From Streptomyces sp. ALI-76-A (lineage in GTDB: Bacteria; Actinomycetota; Actinomycetes; Streptomycetales; Streptomycetaceae): 64,000 nt of DNA. The stretch spans positions 620,001 to 684,000 of the forward strand of contig NZ_JASVWB010000004.1 in assembly GCF_030287445.1 (NCBI RefSeq), read 5' to 3'. Numbering within the stretch: the stretch's first letter is position 1; each line of letters opens with the position of its first letter. The translations under genes were made by a program, and so were the position numbers. Of this stretch, positions 23,101-31,107 are shown piece by piece. The notes beneath the pieces are model-generated. The model did no database searches. It saw only the letters and a list, made by a program, of their open reading frames with translations, and had not been told where the DNA came from.

Positions 23101-26100
23101 CCCTCGACACGGTGGTTCCCGCCCTCTCGGAGTGGTACCGGCGCCAACAGGAGCAGGCGGAACTGGACGCCCTGTGCCACGAGGTCTCCTGGTCCCCCGT
23201 GACGGCCGAGGGGGAGGTGCCTGCCGCAGCCGGGGCCGCACACGCGGACCGCTGGACGGTCCTCGTTCCGGACGATGCGGATGCCACGGCGCGGGCGTTG
23301 GCCGACCAACTCGTGGAGGGGTTGCGGGCCGAGGGGGTGGTGGTACGCACCGGAGAGGTCGACCCCGCCGATCCGGATGGCTGCGCCTCGGTTCTCCGCA
23401 CCCTCGCGGAAGCGGGCGGAGTCAGACACGGCATCCTCTCCCTGCTGGGCTTCTCCACGTCCACCGACGCTGTCGTGGCGACTCTCACCGCCGTCCAGGC
23501 GCTGGCCCGGGCGATCCCCGGCGCGAAGCTGTGGGCGATCACTCAGGGGGCCGTCGCCGTCGGCGGCCAAGACCGCATCACCCGCGTGTCCCACAGTGCC
23601 GTGTGGGGGCTGGGCCGGGTGGCCGCGCTGGAACTCCCGGACCTGTGGGGTGGCCTGATCGACCTGCCCACGCGGACGGACCAGCGGGTCTGGACCCGTC
23701 TGGTGTCGGCGCTGACGCGTGCGAAGCCGGGTGAGGACCAGATCGCCGTGCGCTCCCACGGCATGTTCGGACGCCGGCTGAAGCCCGCTGCGTCGGCTCC
23801 GTCCTCCGCTCCCTGGACGCCGGGTGACGGAACCGTGCTCATCACCGGCGGAACCGGCGCCCTGGGCGCTCAGGTGGCACGCTGGGCCGTCCAGCGGGGC
23901 GCCCGCCGTCTCCTCCTCGTCAGCCGCCGGGGCGAACAGGCGCCCGGGGCCGCGGAACTCCGCGACGAACTGGAACAGTCGGGCGCCCGGGTGACCATGG
24001 CAGCCCTGGACGTCTCCGTACGGGAGGACCTGGCCGCCCTTCTCGCCGGGCACTCCGTCGACGCGGTCTTCCACGCGGCCGGTACCCTGGACGACGCGAC
24101 GGTTCTCACCACGGACCCCGACCGGGTGCGGCGCGTGATGGGTCCCAAGGCCGAGGCGGCGGCGCTGTTGGACGAACTGACCAGGGGTACCCACCTCACC
24201 GCGTTCGTCCTGTTCTCCTCCTTGGCCGGAACCGTCGGCAGTCCTGGACAGGGCGCCTACGCGGCCGCCAACGCTGTGCTGGACGCGCTGGCCGAGCGGC
24301 GGCGCGCCGAAGGTCTGCCGGCGACGTCCATCGCGTGGGGGCCCTGGGCGGGCGCCGGTATGGCCGCGACCGCCGGCGGCCGACGACGCGGACAGGGAGC
24401 GGTCACCCCCCTCGATCCCAGGACCGCGGTGGCGGCGCTCGGAGCGCTGATCGACGCCGGGGCCGCCACCCGGCTGGTCGTCGCGGCCGACTGGAGCCGC
24501 TTCGTGCCCGCGTTCACCGCGGCCCGCCCCAGCGCGCTCCTCGCACCGCTGTGGTCGGCCTCGACGGCCGTTTCCGATCGGGCGGCCGTCCGTGACGGCG
24601 CCACCGCCACGGACAGCCTGCGCCTTCGCGTCAGGTCCCTGCCCCGTGAGGCGGGACTACGTCTCGTCCTGGACGAGGTGTGCGAGCGCGCAGCGGCCGT
24701 CCTCGGGCACAGCGAGCCCGGACAAGTGGGGGTGGAGCGGGCGTTCCGCGACCTCGGTGTCGACTCGCTGATCGCGGTGGAACTGCGCAACGTCCTCGCG
24801 ACGGCCTGCGATGTCACCTTGCCGGCCACGGCCGTCTTCGACCATCCGACCCCGCGGGACCTCGCTGCTCACCTCTACGGCGAACTGTGCGAGGACACCC
24901 GGCCCCGGGAGACGACCGTCGCCCGCACCTCGGGTCCGGCCGACGAGCCGGTGGCCATCGTCGGGATGGCCTGCCGTTTCCCCGGCGGCGTCGACTCCCC
25001 GGAAAGCCTGTGGGCGCTGCTGGAGGAGGGGCGCGACGGCATCACCGACTTCCCGGCCGACCGCGGCTGGACCGACCTGACCGAACTCTACGAACGCTAC
25101 GCACGTCCGGACGACGACGGCGCTCAGGGCTCCGACTACGTCCGCCTGGGTGGCTTCCTCGACGATGTCGCCGGATTCGACGCGGAGTTCTTCGGCGTCT
25201 CGCCCCGTGAGGCCCTCGCCATGGATCCGCAGCAGCGGTTGCTGCTGGAGTCGTCGTGGGAGGCGGTGGAGCGGGCGGGCATCGACCCGCGGTCGCTGCG
25301 CGGCACCCGGGTGGGTGTGTTCACCGGCACCAACGGCCAGGACTATCCGGCCTTGTTGGGTGTGTCGGAGGGCGACTTCGGCGGGTACGTCGGTACAGGC
25401 AACGCGGCGAGCGTGATGTCGGGCCGGCTGGCCTATGTGCTGGGCCTGGAGGGCCCGGCGGTGACGGTCGACACGGCCTGCTCCTCCTCGCTGGTGGCAT
25501 TGCACATGGCGGTGCGGTCGCTGCGGTCGGGGGAGTGTGACCTCGCGCTGGCCGGGGGTGTGACGGTGATGTCGACGCCGGGCGCCTTTGTGGAGTTCGG
25601 CCGTCAGGGGGGTCTGGCCGCGGATGGCCGGTGCAAGGCGTTCGCGGAGGGGGCGGACGGTACGGGGTGGGGTGAGGGTGTCGGTGTGCTGCTGGTGGAG
25701 CGGCTGTCAGACGCCCAGGCCAGGGGTCATCGGGTGCTGGCGGTGGTGCGTGGGTCGGCGGTCAATCAGGACGGTGCGTCGAACGGGCTGACGGCACCCA
25801 ACGGCCCGTCGCAGCAGCGGGTGATCCGTGCCGCACTTGCCGACGCGGGCGTATCGACGGCTGATGTCGACGCCGTGGAGGCGCATGGTACGGGTACCAG
25901 GCTGGGTGATCCGATCGAGGCGCAGGCGCTGCTGGCGACCTACGGGCAGGATCGTGAACGCCCTTTGTGGGTGGGGTCGGTGAAGTCGAATCTGGGTCAT
26001 ACGCAGGCGGCGGCGGGTGTGGCCGGTGTGATCAAGATGGTGGAGGCGTTGCGGCGTGGTGTGCTGCCGGCGACGCTGCACGTGGACCAGCCGTCCTCCC

Positions 26101-27303
26101 GGGTCGACTGGACGACGGGCGCTGTACAGGTTCTGACCGAGCGTCAGTCATGGCCGTCCGTCGACCGGCCCCGTCGGGCGGGTGTCTCCTCCTTCGGGCT
26201 CAGCGGCACCAACGCCCACGTCATCCTCGAACAGGCCCCTGAACAAGAGGCTGAACACGCGTGCGACGACGGTGCGATGGTGCCCTGGATCGTGAGCGGC
26301 CGTACCGAGACGGCCCTGCGGGCCCAGGCCGACCGCCTCCTCACGTCGCTGGAAGGGCTGCCCACCACCGGTCTCGGGGACTTGGCGGGGGCGCTCGCGC
26401 ACACCCGGGCGTCGTTCGATCACCGCGCCGTGGTGATCGCCGCCGACCGGGACACCTTCAGCCGAGAACTGCGCACCCTGCGGCAGGGCGAGGCAGGCCC
26501 GCACACGGTAAGCGGCGTCACCCGACATGGCCGGACGGCGTTTCTGTTCTCGGGTCAGGGTGCGCAGCGTGCGGGTATGGGGCGGGAGTTGTATGAGGCG
26601 TTCCCGGTGTTCGCTGAGGTGTTCGATGCGGTGTGCGCTCACGTCGGTGTGGAGCTGAGGGATGTCGTCTTCGGCGATGAGGCTGAGCGGTTGGGGCGTA
26701 CGGAGTGGACGCAGCCGGCGTTGTTCGCGGTGGAGGTGGCGCTGTTTCGGCTGCTCGAATCGTTCGGGGTGCGTGCGGACTTCGTAGCCGGGCATTCCGT
26801 CGGTGAGATCGCTGCCGCGCATGTGGCGGGTGTGCTGTCGCTGGAGGATGCCTGCACGCTGGTGGTGGCGCGGGGGCGGCTGATGCAGCGACTTCCGTCG
26901 GGCGGGGTGATGGTGGCGGTGGAGGCTGCCGAGGACGAGGTCCTTCCGTTGCTGGAGGGCCGTCGTGGGGTGTCGGTGGCGGCGGTCAACGGTCCCCGGG
27001 CCGTGGTGATCGCGGGCGCGGAGGCGTCCGTATGCGATGTCGCCGAGGCACTCCAGGCGCGGGGCCGCCGTACGTCCCGTCTCGGCGTCTCGCATGCTTT
27101 CCACTCGCCGCTGATGGAGCCGATGCTGGCGGACTTCCGTCGGGTCGCCGAAGGCGTCACCTACGCCACTCCCTCGATCCCGGTCGTCTCCAACGTCACC
27201 GGAAAGCTCGCGGCGGACGGCGAGTTGGGCACCGCCGAGTACTGGGTCCGTCACGTCCGTGAGGCCGTCCGGTTCGCCGACGGGATCGCCACCCTCGCGG
27301 CGG
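11741..27303 (+). repeat. Homogenised AT-domain segment, four copies
   Basis: About 760 bases starting at [15 protein letters not shown] are nearly identical at the nucleotide level in all four ATs: about 11741-12500, 16987-17745, 21943-22700 and 26541-27300. Codon choice inside the copies (many GTG, TTG and GTT) differs visibly from the C-ending codons on either side. Copies alternate between two variants of one stretch (GEDGGRLGR in modules 1 and 3, GDEAERLGR in modules 2 and 4). This fits recent gene conversion or duplication within the cluster. Confidence 0.9.
16039..26120 (+). repeat. Homogenised KS C-terminal segment, three copies
   Basis: About 520 bases covering [20 protein letters not shown] through the KS end are almost identical in modules 2, 3 and 4: about 16039-16560, 20982-21503 and 25599-26120. 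The KS of module 1 (about 10740-11270) encodes the same family but with different, C-ending codons, so it has not been drawn into the exchange. Confidence 0.88.
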
Positions 27304-29112
27304 AAGGCGTCACCCGCTTCGTCGAACTCGGCCCCGACGCCACCCTCACCGCCCTCACCCGCACCGCGCTCGCCGACACCGCCGCCCCGGCCTGCGTCCC
27401 GTTGATGCGCCGGGACACGGCCGAGGAGGTCACCCTGCTGCGCGGACTGGCCGCGTTCCACGTGAGCGGCGGCACCGTCGACTGGACGGCGCTGCCGGCC
27501 GTCCGTACGCATGCCCAAGTGGATCTGCCCACCTACGCCTTCCAGCGCACCCGGTACTGGCCCGCTGTCACCGACGCGCGCGCCGCCGTTCCGGCGCCGG
27601 CCTCGCGGGCGCGCTCCGCCGACGACGCCTTCTGGTCGATCGTCGAGGAGGAGAGCGCGCATGGTCTGGCCGGCCGCCTCGGTGTGCCGGAGGCGGCTCT
27701 CGACGCGGTGCTGCCCGCGTTGACGTCGCTGCGGCGTGAGCAGGCCGAACGCGGGCAGGTCGACGGGTGGCGGTACCGCGTGGACTGGGAGCCGGCCGAC
27801 GTGGGCGCGGCCGGGCCGGTGGCGGGGCGCTGGCTTCTGCTGCAACCGTCCGGTGGTGTCCCCCTCGAAGGGCTCGAGGACTTCGTGCCGTGCCTGGAGC
27901 GGGTGGACTGCGCGGTGCGGGATCGCGAGGGGCTGGCCCGTCTGCTCGAAACGGTGGTCGCCGAGGGCGAGGCGCCGGCCGGTGTGCTCTCCTGCCTGAC
28001 GGTGGACGCGTCCGCCGACGACGGCACTGCCGGCGTGGTCCCCGCGGTGGTGGACACCATGGCCTTGGTCCAGGCCCTCGGTGATGTCCGCGTGAGCGCT
28101 CCGCTGTGGGTGGTCACGCAGGCCGGCCCCGGGCCGGGCGGCGCGCTCGGGACCCCGGCGCAGGCCGCGGTGTGGGGCTTGGGGCGGGTGGCCGCGCTGG
28201 AGCATCCTGATCGCTGGGGCGGGCTGGTCGACCTCCCGCGCCGAGCCGGTCGCTCCGAACTCGGCGGCCTGGCCGCGGTGTTGACGCACGCCGAGGAGGA
28301 TCAGGTGTCCCTGCGCGGCACAGTGGTGTCCGCGCGGCGACTGTGCCCGGCCCCCCTTTCCGACACGGCACCGGAGGGCGCCTGGCGGGCCCCCGCCCGG
28401 ATGCTGGTCACGGGCGGCACCGGTGCGCTCGGCGGGCGGGTGGCCGCCTGGTGCGTCGAACACGGCACCAGGGAACTCGTCCTGACGAGCCGCGGCGGGC
28501 CCGCCGCGCCCGGTGCGGCCGATCTCGTGGCACGGCTGCGCGCGGCGGGAGCGGAGCGCGTCGACGTCGTCGCGTGCGATGTCGCCGAACGAGCCGAGGT
28601 GACGGCACTGCTCGCCGCCCACCAGGTCGACGGCATCGCCCACGTGGCAGGCGTCCTGGACGACGACCTGATCGACGACATGACCCCCGAGCGCGTGGAA
28701 CGCGTGCTGCGGGCGAAGGCCCTGGGCGCGGTGCACCTGGACGCGCTGACACGGACGTGGGCGTTGGAGGCGTTCGTGGTGTTCTCCTCGATCGCCGGTG
28801 TGTGGGGAAGTGGCGGGCAGGGGGTGTACGCGGCGGCGAACGCGTGCGCTGACGCGGTGGTGGAAGCGCGTCGTGCGCGGGGCGAGGCGGGTCTGTCGGT
28901 GGCCTGGGGCCCGTGGTCGGGCGGGGGGATGGTGTCGAGTGTGGGTGCGCGGGAGTTGGAGCGTCGTGGGCTGCGGGTGATGGAGCCGGCCCGGGCCCTG
29001 AGGGGTCTGGGGCGTGCGCTGGCTGCGGGGGACGGCACCGTGGTGGTCGCGGACGTGGAGTGGGAGCGGTTCGCTCCCGCGTTCACCAGCCGTCGGCCCA
29101 GCCCGCTGCTGA
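19177..29112 (+). repeat. Homogenised KR C-terminal half and linker, two copies
   Basis: About 340 bases from [16 protein letters not shown] to the end of the KR are nearly identical in module 2 (about 19177-19512) and module 4 (about 28765-29112). The N-terminal halves of the two KRs differ clearly, so the break lies inside the KR domain and makes KR4 a mosaic. Confidence 0.88.
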
Positions 29113-29711
29113 CCACCCTCCCGCAGGCGGCGGCCGCCCTGGAGCGGGGGAACGAGGCCGCACGGGAGGACACCGGGACTGCCCGTCCTGCGCTGCTGGA
29201 ACGCATGACGTCCCTGCCCGCCGAGGACCGGGCGGTCGCCCTCCAGCTCCATGTGCGGCAGGTCGCGGCGGCGTCACTGGGCCACGCCGACCCGGACGCC
29301 GTCCCCGCGGACCGGGCGTTCCGCGACATGGGCTTCGACTCCCTCACCGCGGTCGAACTGCGCGACCGGCTCACCCGGGACACGGGCCTGCGCCTGCCCT
29401 CGACGCTGGTCTTCGACCACCCCACACCGGCGGCCCTCGCCCGTCACCTGGACGCCGAACTCGCCGGCGGTGGTGGGACGGTGGCGGGCATGCTGGCCGA
29501 CCTGGAGACCGGCGTCCACCGCATCCTGCGGGCCGGTCCGGACCGCGACGCGCGTACGCTGCTCGGCACACGGCTCAGAGCACTGCTGGCCGAGATCGAG
29601 GGCGGTGCGCTCGACGACGCGGACGTGTGCGGTGCGTCGCTCAGCGACCGCCTGGAAGACGCGAGCGACGACGAGCTGTTCGACCTCATCAGCCGCGAAC
29701 TCGAGCAGTAG
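20262..29711 (+). CDS. Type I modular PKS 2: two extension modules, KS-AT-KR-ACP / KS-AT-KR-ACP
   Basis: The 3149-residue PKS starts at the ATG at 20262 (GGAG six bases upstream), 111 bases after PKS 1. Residues 1-35 are an N-terminal docking coil (SEERVVAALRASLLENERL). Module 3: KS about 36-453, AT about 560-863, KR catalytic part about 1189-1407 with TLDD (B type) and GAYAAAN, ACP about 1453-1540 (GVDSL). Module 4: KS about 1562-1990, AT about 2092-2393, KR about 2710-2940, ACP about 2983-3067 (GFDSL). Both ATs carry HAFH, so malonyl-CoA is predicted. KR4 has both VLDD and GVWGSG, a mixed A/B signature. The tail from about 3080 ends in SDDELFDLISRELEQ, a typical C-terminal docking domain. 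There is no thioesterase, so a further PKS protein should follow, encoded outside the window. Confidence 0.95.
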   Translation: MSTSEERVVAALRASLLENERLRRHNEELLRTANEPVAIVGMACRYPGDVTSPEDLWRLVDAGIDAMTPFPADRGWDTEGHAQPATTDHGGFVSTATDFDAGFFGISPREALAMDPQQRLVLETSWEALERAGFTAASVRGSRTGVFIGSSNQNYGADKGEELPEGIEGHLLTGNAASVVSGRVSYVLGLEGPAVTVDTACSSSLVALHLAVQSLRAGECDLALAGGVTVMSTPDVFTEFGRQGGLAADGRCKAFAEGADGTGWGEGVGVLLVERLSDAQARGHRVLAVVRGSAVNQDGASNGLTAPNGPSQQRVIRAALASAGLSAADVDVVEAHGTGTRLGDPIEAQALLATYGQDREHPLWVGSVKSNLGHTQAAAGVAGVIKMVEALRRGVLPATLHVDQPSSRVDWTTGDVRLLTERRAWPDLDRPRRAAVSAFGVSGTNAHVVLEQSAPEREQEPVPPAAVPNREPIVWMFSGRSEEALRAQARSLRAFATRPPDTPTAVTGLALATTRTHFEHRAVAVVEDPARLVDALAEFGAGQMPSDILCGQDRGEARQVFLFSGQGAQRAGMGRELCEAFPVFAEVFDAVCAHVGVELRDVVFGEDGGRLGRTEWTQPALFAVEVALFRLLESFGVRADFVAGHSVGEIAAAHVAGVLSLEDACTLVVARGRLMQRLPSGGVMVAVEAAEDEVLPLLEGRRGVSVAAVNGPRAVVIAGAEASVCDVAEALQARGRRTSRLGVSHAFHSPLMEPMLADFRRVAEGVTYATPSIPVVSNVTGKLAADGELATAEYWVRHVREAVRFADGIATLAEQGVTRFVEVGPDSTLTALASHCLPHASGSLFVPVLRKNDSERLAVLRAAARLHADGGEVDWNAVLGGDGVPVVDLPTYPFQRSRYWLGPNESAKGGPVGPTRASTVIDAAFWSAVERHDVTGLAADLDLTPDALDTVVPALSEWYRRQQEQAELDALCHEVSWSPVTAEGEVPAAAGAAHADRWTVLVPDDADATARALADQLVEGLRAEGVVVRTGEVDPADPDGCASVLRTLAEAGGVRHGILSLLGFSTSTDAVVATLTAVQALARAIPGAKLWAITQGAVAVGGQDRITRVSHSAVWGLGRVAALELPDLWGGLIDLPTRTDQRVWTRLVSALTRAKPGEDQIAVRSHGMFGRRLKPAASAPSSAPWTPGDGTVLITGGTGALGAQVARWAVQRGARRLLLVSRRGEQAPGAAELRDELEQSGARVTMAALDVSVREDLAALLAGHSVDAVFHAAGTLDDATVLTTDPDRVRRVMGPKAEAAALLDELTRGTHLTAFVLFSSLAGTVGSPGQGAYAAANAVLDALAERRRAEGLPATSIAWGPWAGAGMAATAGGRRRGQGAVTPLDPRTAVAALGALIDAGAATRLVVAADWSRFVPAFTAARPSALLAPLWSASTAVSDRAAVRDGATATDSLRLRVRSLPREAGLRLVLDEVCERAAAVLGHSEPGQVGVERAFRDLGVDSLIAVELRNVLATACDVTLPATAVFDHPTPRDLAAHLYGELCEDTRPRETTVARTSGPADEPVAIVGMACRFPGGVDSPESLWALLEEGRDGITDFPADRGWTDLTELYERYARPDDDGAQGSDYVRLGGFLDDVAGFDAEFFGVSPREALAMDPQQRLLLESSWEAVERAGIDPRSLRGTRVGVFTGTNGQDYPALLGVSEGDFGGYVGTGNAASVMSGRLAYVLGLEGPAVTVDTACSSSLVALHMAVRSLRSGECDLALAGGVTVMSTPGAFVEFGRQGGLAADGRCKAFAEGADGTGWGEGVGVLLVERLSDAQARGHRVLAVVRGSAVNQDGASNGLTAPNGPSQQRVIRAALADAGVSTADVDAVEAHGTGTRLGDPIEAQALLATYGQDRERPLWVGSVKSNLGHTQAAAGVAGVIKMVEALRRGVLPATLHVDQPSSRVDWTTGAVQVLTERQSWPSVDRPRRAGVSSFGLSGTNAHVILEQAPEQEAEHACDDGAMVPWIVSGRTETALRAQADRLLTSLEGLPTTGLGDLAGALAHTRASFDHRAVVIAADRDTFSRELRTLRQGEAGPHTVSGVTRHGRTAFLFSGQGAQRAGMGRELYEAFPVFAEVFDAVCAHVGVELRDVVFGDEAERLGRTEWTQPALFAVEVALFRLLESFGVRADFVAGHSVGEIAAAHVAGVLSLEDACTLVVARGRLMQRLPSGGVMVAVEAAEDEVLPLLEGRRGVSVAAVNGPRAVVIAGAEASVCDVAEALQARGRRTSRLGVSHAFHSPLMEPMLADFRRVAEGVTYATPSIPVVSNVTGKLAADGELGTAEYWVRHVREAVRFADGIATLAAEGVTRFVELGPDATLTALTRTALADTAAPACVPLMRRDTAEEVTLLRGLAAFHVSGGTVDWTALPAVRTHAQVDLPTYAFQRTRYWPAVTDARAAVPAPASRARSADDAFWSIVEEESAHGLAGRLGVPEAALDAVLPALTSLRREQAERGQVDGWRYRVDWEPADVGAAGPVAGRWLLLQPSGGVPLEGLEDFVPCLERVDCAVRDREGLARLLETVVAEGEAPAGVLSCLTVDASADDGTAGVVPAVVDTMALVQALGDVRVSAPLWVVTQAGPGPGGALGTPAQAAVWGLGRVAALEHPDRWGGLVDLPRRAGRSELGGLAAVLTHAEEDQVSLRGTVVSARRLCPAPLSDTAPEGAWRAPARMLVTGGTGALGGRVAAWCVEHGTRELVLTSRGGPAAPGAADLVARLRAAGAERVDVVACDVAERAEVTALLAAHQVDGIAHVAGVLDDDLIDDMTPERVERVLRAKALGAVHLDALTRTWALEAFVVFSSIAGVWGSGGQGVYAAANACADAVVEARRARGEAGLSVAWGPWSGGGMVSSVGARELERRGLRVMEPARALRGLGRALAAGDGTVVVADVEWERFAPAFTSRRPSPLLTTLPQAAAALERGNEAAREDTGTARPALLERMTSLPAEDRAVALQLHVRQVAAASLGHADPDAVPADRAFRDMGFDSLTAVELRDRLTRDTGLRLPSTLVFDHPTPAALARHLDAELAGGGGTVAGMLADLETGVHRILRAGPDRDARTLLGTRLRALLAEIEGGALDDADVCGASLSDRLEDASDDELFDLISRELEQ

Positions 29712-29727
29712 GCGACCGCTCGGGCGT

Positions 29728-29810
29728 GGCGGACGTCCGGCCGGGGGCGGTGGACGTCCGCCCCGGGCCTGCAAGCCGACGGCCGTACCAGGAGGGATGG
29801 TACGGCCGTC
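29728..29810. terminator. Double hairpin, bidirectional terminator
   Basis: Two perfect inverted repeats follow each other between the convergent PKS 2 and PAS-LuxR genes. The first has 11-bp arms at 29728-29738 and 29752-29762 (GGCGGACGTCC). The second has 12-bp arms at 29778-29789 and 29799-29810 (GACGGCCGTACC) with a 9-base loop. No T-tract follows, which is usual for high-GC actinomycete terminators. Confidence 0.85.
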
Positions 29811-29912
29811 ATGTGTGGTGTGGCGCCGAGGCCCGGCGCGGTCGGTCCCCGGTCCGCGGCGGCCGCAGAGGACCGGCCCGGCCACGGAGTCGCTCGACCT
29901 GCCATGGAAGCC

Positions 29913-30623
29913 TTACTTGATGAACTCCGGCAGGACGCGAGGCGGCCACTGGCCCACCGTCAGCATGCCCATGGAATGAGCGCGGGCCACCAGGGCGGCC
30001 CGGTTGGGCGCCTTGAGCTTGCGCAGCATGAGACCGACGTGGTACTCGACGCCCTGACGGCTCAAGTAGAGCCTGGCGGCGAGCTGTACGGTCGAGGCGC
30101 CGGCTGCTATCCCTTCCAGGACCTGCGCGTCGAGCTTGCTCAGCAGCCGCTCCCGCGGGTGGCCGGCCACGTCTCTGAGATCCGTGCTGTCCGCCTCCGT
30201 GTCGGGTCGTACCTGCACGACGATGCCGGCCAGGTTCCCGGTGGTGTTCTGCACGGCGATGCCGGTGAGTTCGCCGGAGAAGACCCGGCCCGCGGTGCCG
30301 AGGCCGACCATGCGCTCGGCGAAGCGGCTGGAGCGGCCTTCGGCGAGCCGGGTGAAGTGGCGGTTCAGCACCGAGGGGGCGGAGGGATGGAGCAGTTCGT
30401 ACAGATTGCGGCCGCAGGTGTCGGCGGAGGTGCGGCCGAACTGGCGCGAGAAGTCGGGTTCCGCGGCCACGATGTGCATGTGGGGATCTATATGAGCTGT
30501 GTAAAGGCGGCGGTTGCTCGGCGCAAGAGCCCGTGACTCCTGGGTATGACGGAGAACGACGGCCTGATGCGGTATGGACGTCCTGTCTCTGTTCTGCGGG
30601 GCACTCACTACGTGCGTGGTCAC
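29913..30623 (-). CDS. PAS-LuxR transcriptional regulator (PimM type)
   Basis: This 236-residue regulator starts at the GTG at 30623 with GGAG seven bases upstream. Residues about 45-135 form a PAS-like sensor (TAHIDPHMHIVAAEPDFSRQFG, then CGRNLYELLHPS). The C-terminus is a LuxR helix-turn-helix (LSRQGVEYHVGLMLRKLKAPNRAALVARA). This two-domain layout is that of PimM, PteF, NysRIV and AmphRIV, positive regulators of polyene clusters. The protein is somewhat longer at the N-terminus than PimM (192 residues, from memory). It is convergent with PKS 2. Operator-like sequences matching the PimM consensus occur at several divergent promoters in this window, so it is probably the pathway activator. 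It has no TTA codon. Confidence 0.9.
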   Translation of the reverse strand: MTTHVVSAPQNRDRTSIPHQAVVLRHTQESRALAPSNRRLYTAHIDPHMHIVAAEPDFSRQFGRTSADTCGRNLYELLHPSAPSVLNRHFTRLAEGRSSRFAERMVGLGTAGRVFSGELTGIAVQNTTGNLAGIVVQVRPDTEADSTDLRDVAGHPRERLLSKLDAQVLEGIAAGASTVQLAARLYLSRQGVEYHVGLMLRKLKAPNRAALVARAHSMGMLTVGQWPPRVLPEFIK

Positions 30624-30680
30624 TGCGACGCTCCGTCTTTCTGCGTTCAGATGTGGGGGATGCACGCACCACCTGGGAGC

Positions 30681-30701
30681 GCATCTGATCACAGGTGATG
30701 C
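30681..30701. promoter_or_regulatory. Nested inverted repeat upstream of the PAS-LuxR gene
   Basis: Reading on the plus strand, GCATC and GATGC form outer arms and ATCAC-AG-GTGAT forms an inner palindrome. The element ends 57 bases upstream of the GTG start of the regulator, where an operator or promoter element is expected. The binder is unknown. The remaining sequence between the two regulator genes, 30624-31107, holds no gene that I can support; a weak PimM-like match (about 11 of 16) lies at 30764-30779. Confidence 0.5.
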
Positions 30702-31107
30702 GAACTCGGCCGGGTCCCGGTCAATGACCCGTCGAGCCATTGTCTGATCAACTGCGGCAAAGCCTAGGAATGCACCTACAGGCCGGTCAAGCAAACCTTT
30801 GCGTGGCCCGAAAACATTGTGGTTCGGTGGTTCGGTGGTGGGGTGCGGCGCAGTTCCTGGGGCGCCTTCGTGAGGTACCGCCACCGCACCTGATCAGCCA
30901 GGTCGGCACCGAATCTCAAGGTCCGGACGCCCTCGGGACCGCGTCCGCGACCGCTGCCGTGCACGTGTCCGCATGATCGTCCGCACCGCTGGTCGGGCAG
31001 CCCGTGTGACCGTTCGGCCTCCTTGGCTGCCCGTTTGTTGCCCGAACGGAGGGAGGGGGAATGGCGGATTCCGGAGCGGTACGGCGGAAAGGCGAAAGTG
31101 GCGCGGG

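Noticed and set aside
30764..30779. CTAGGAATGCACCTAC upstream of PAS-LuxR as an autoregulatory site
   Set aside because: The match is weak (about 11 of 16) and the core is interrupted, so autoregulation is not supported.
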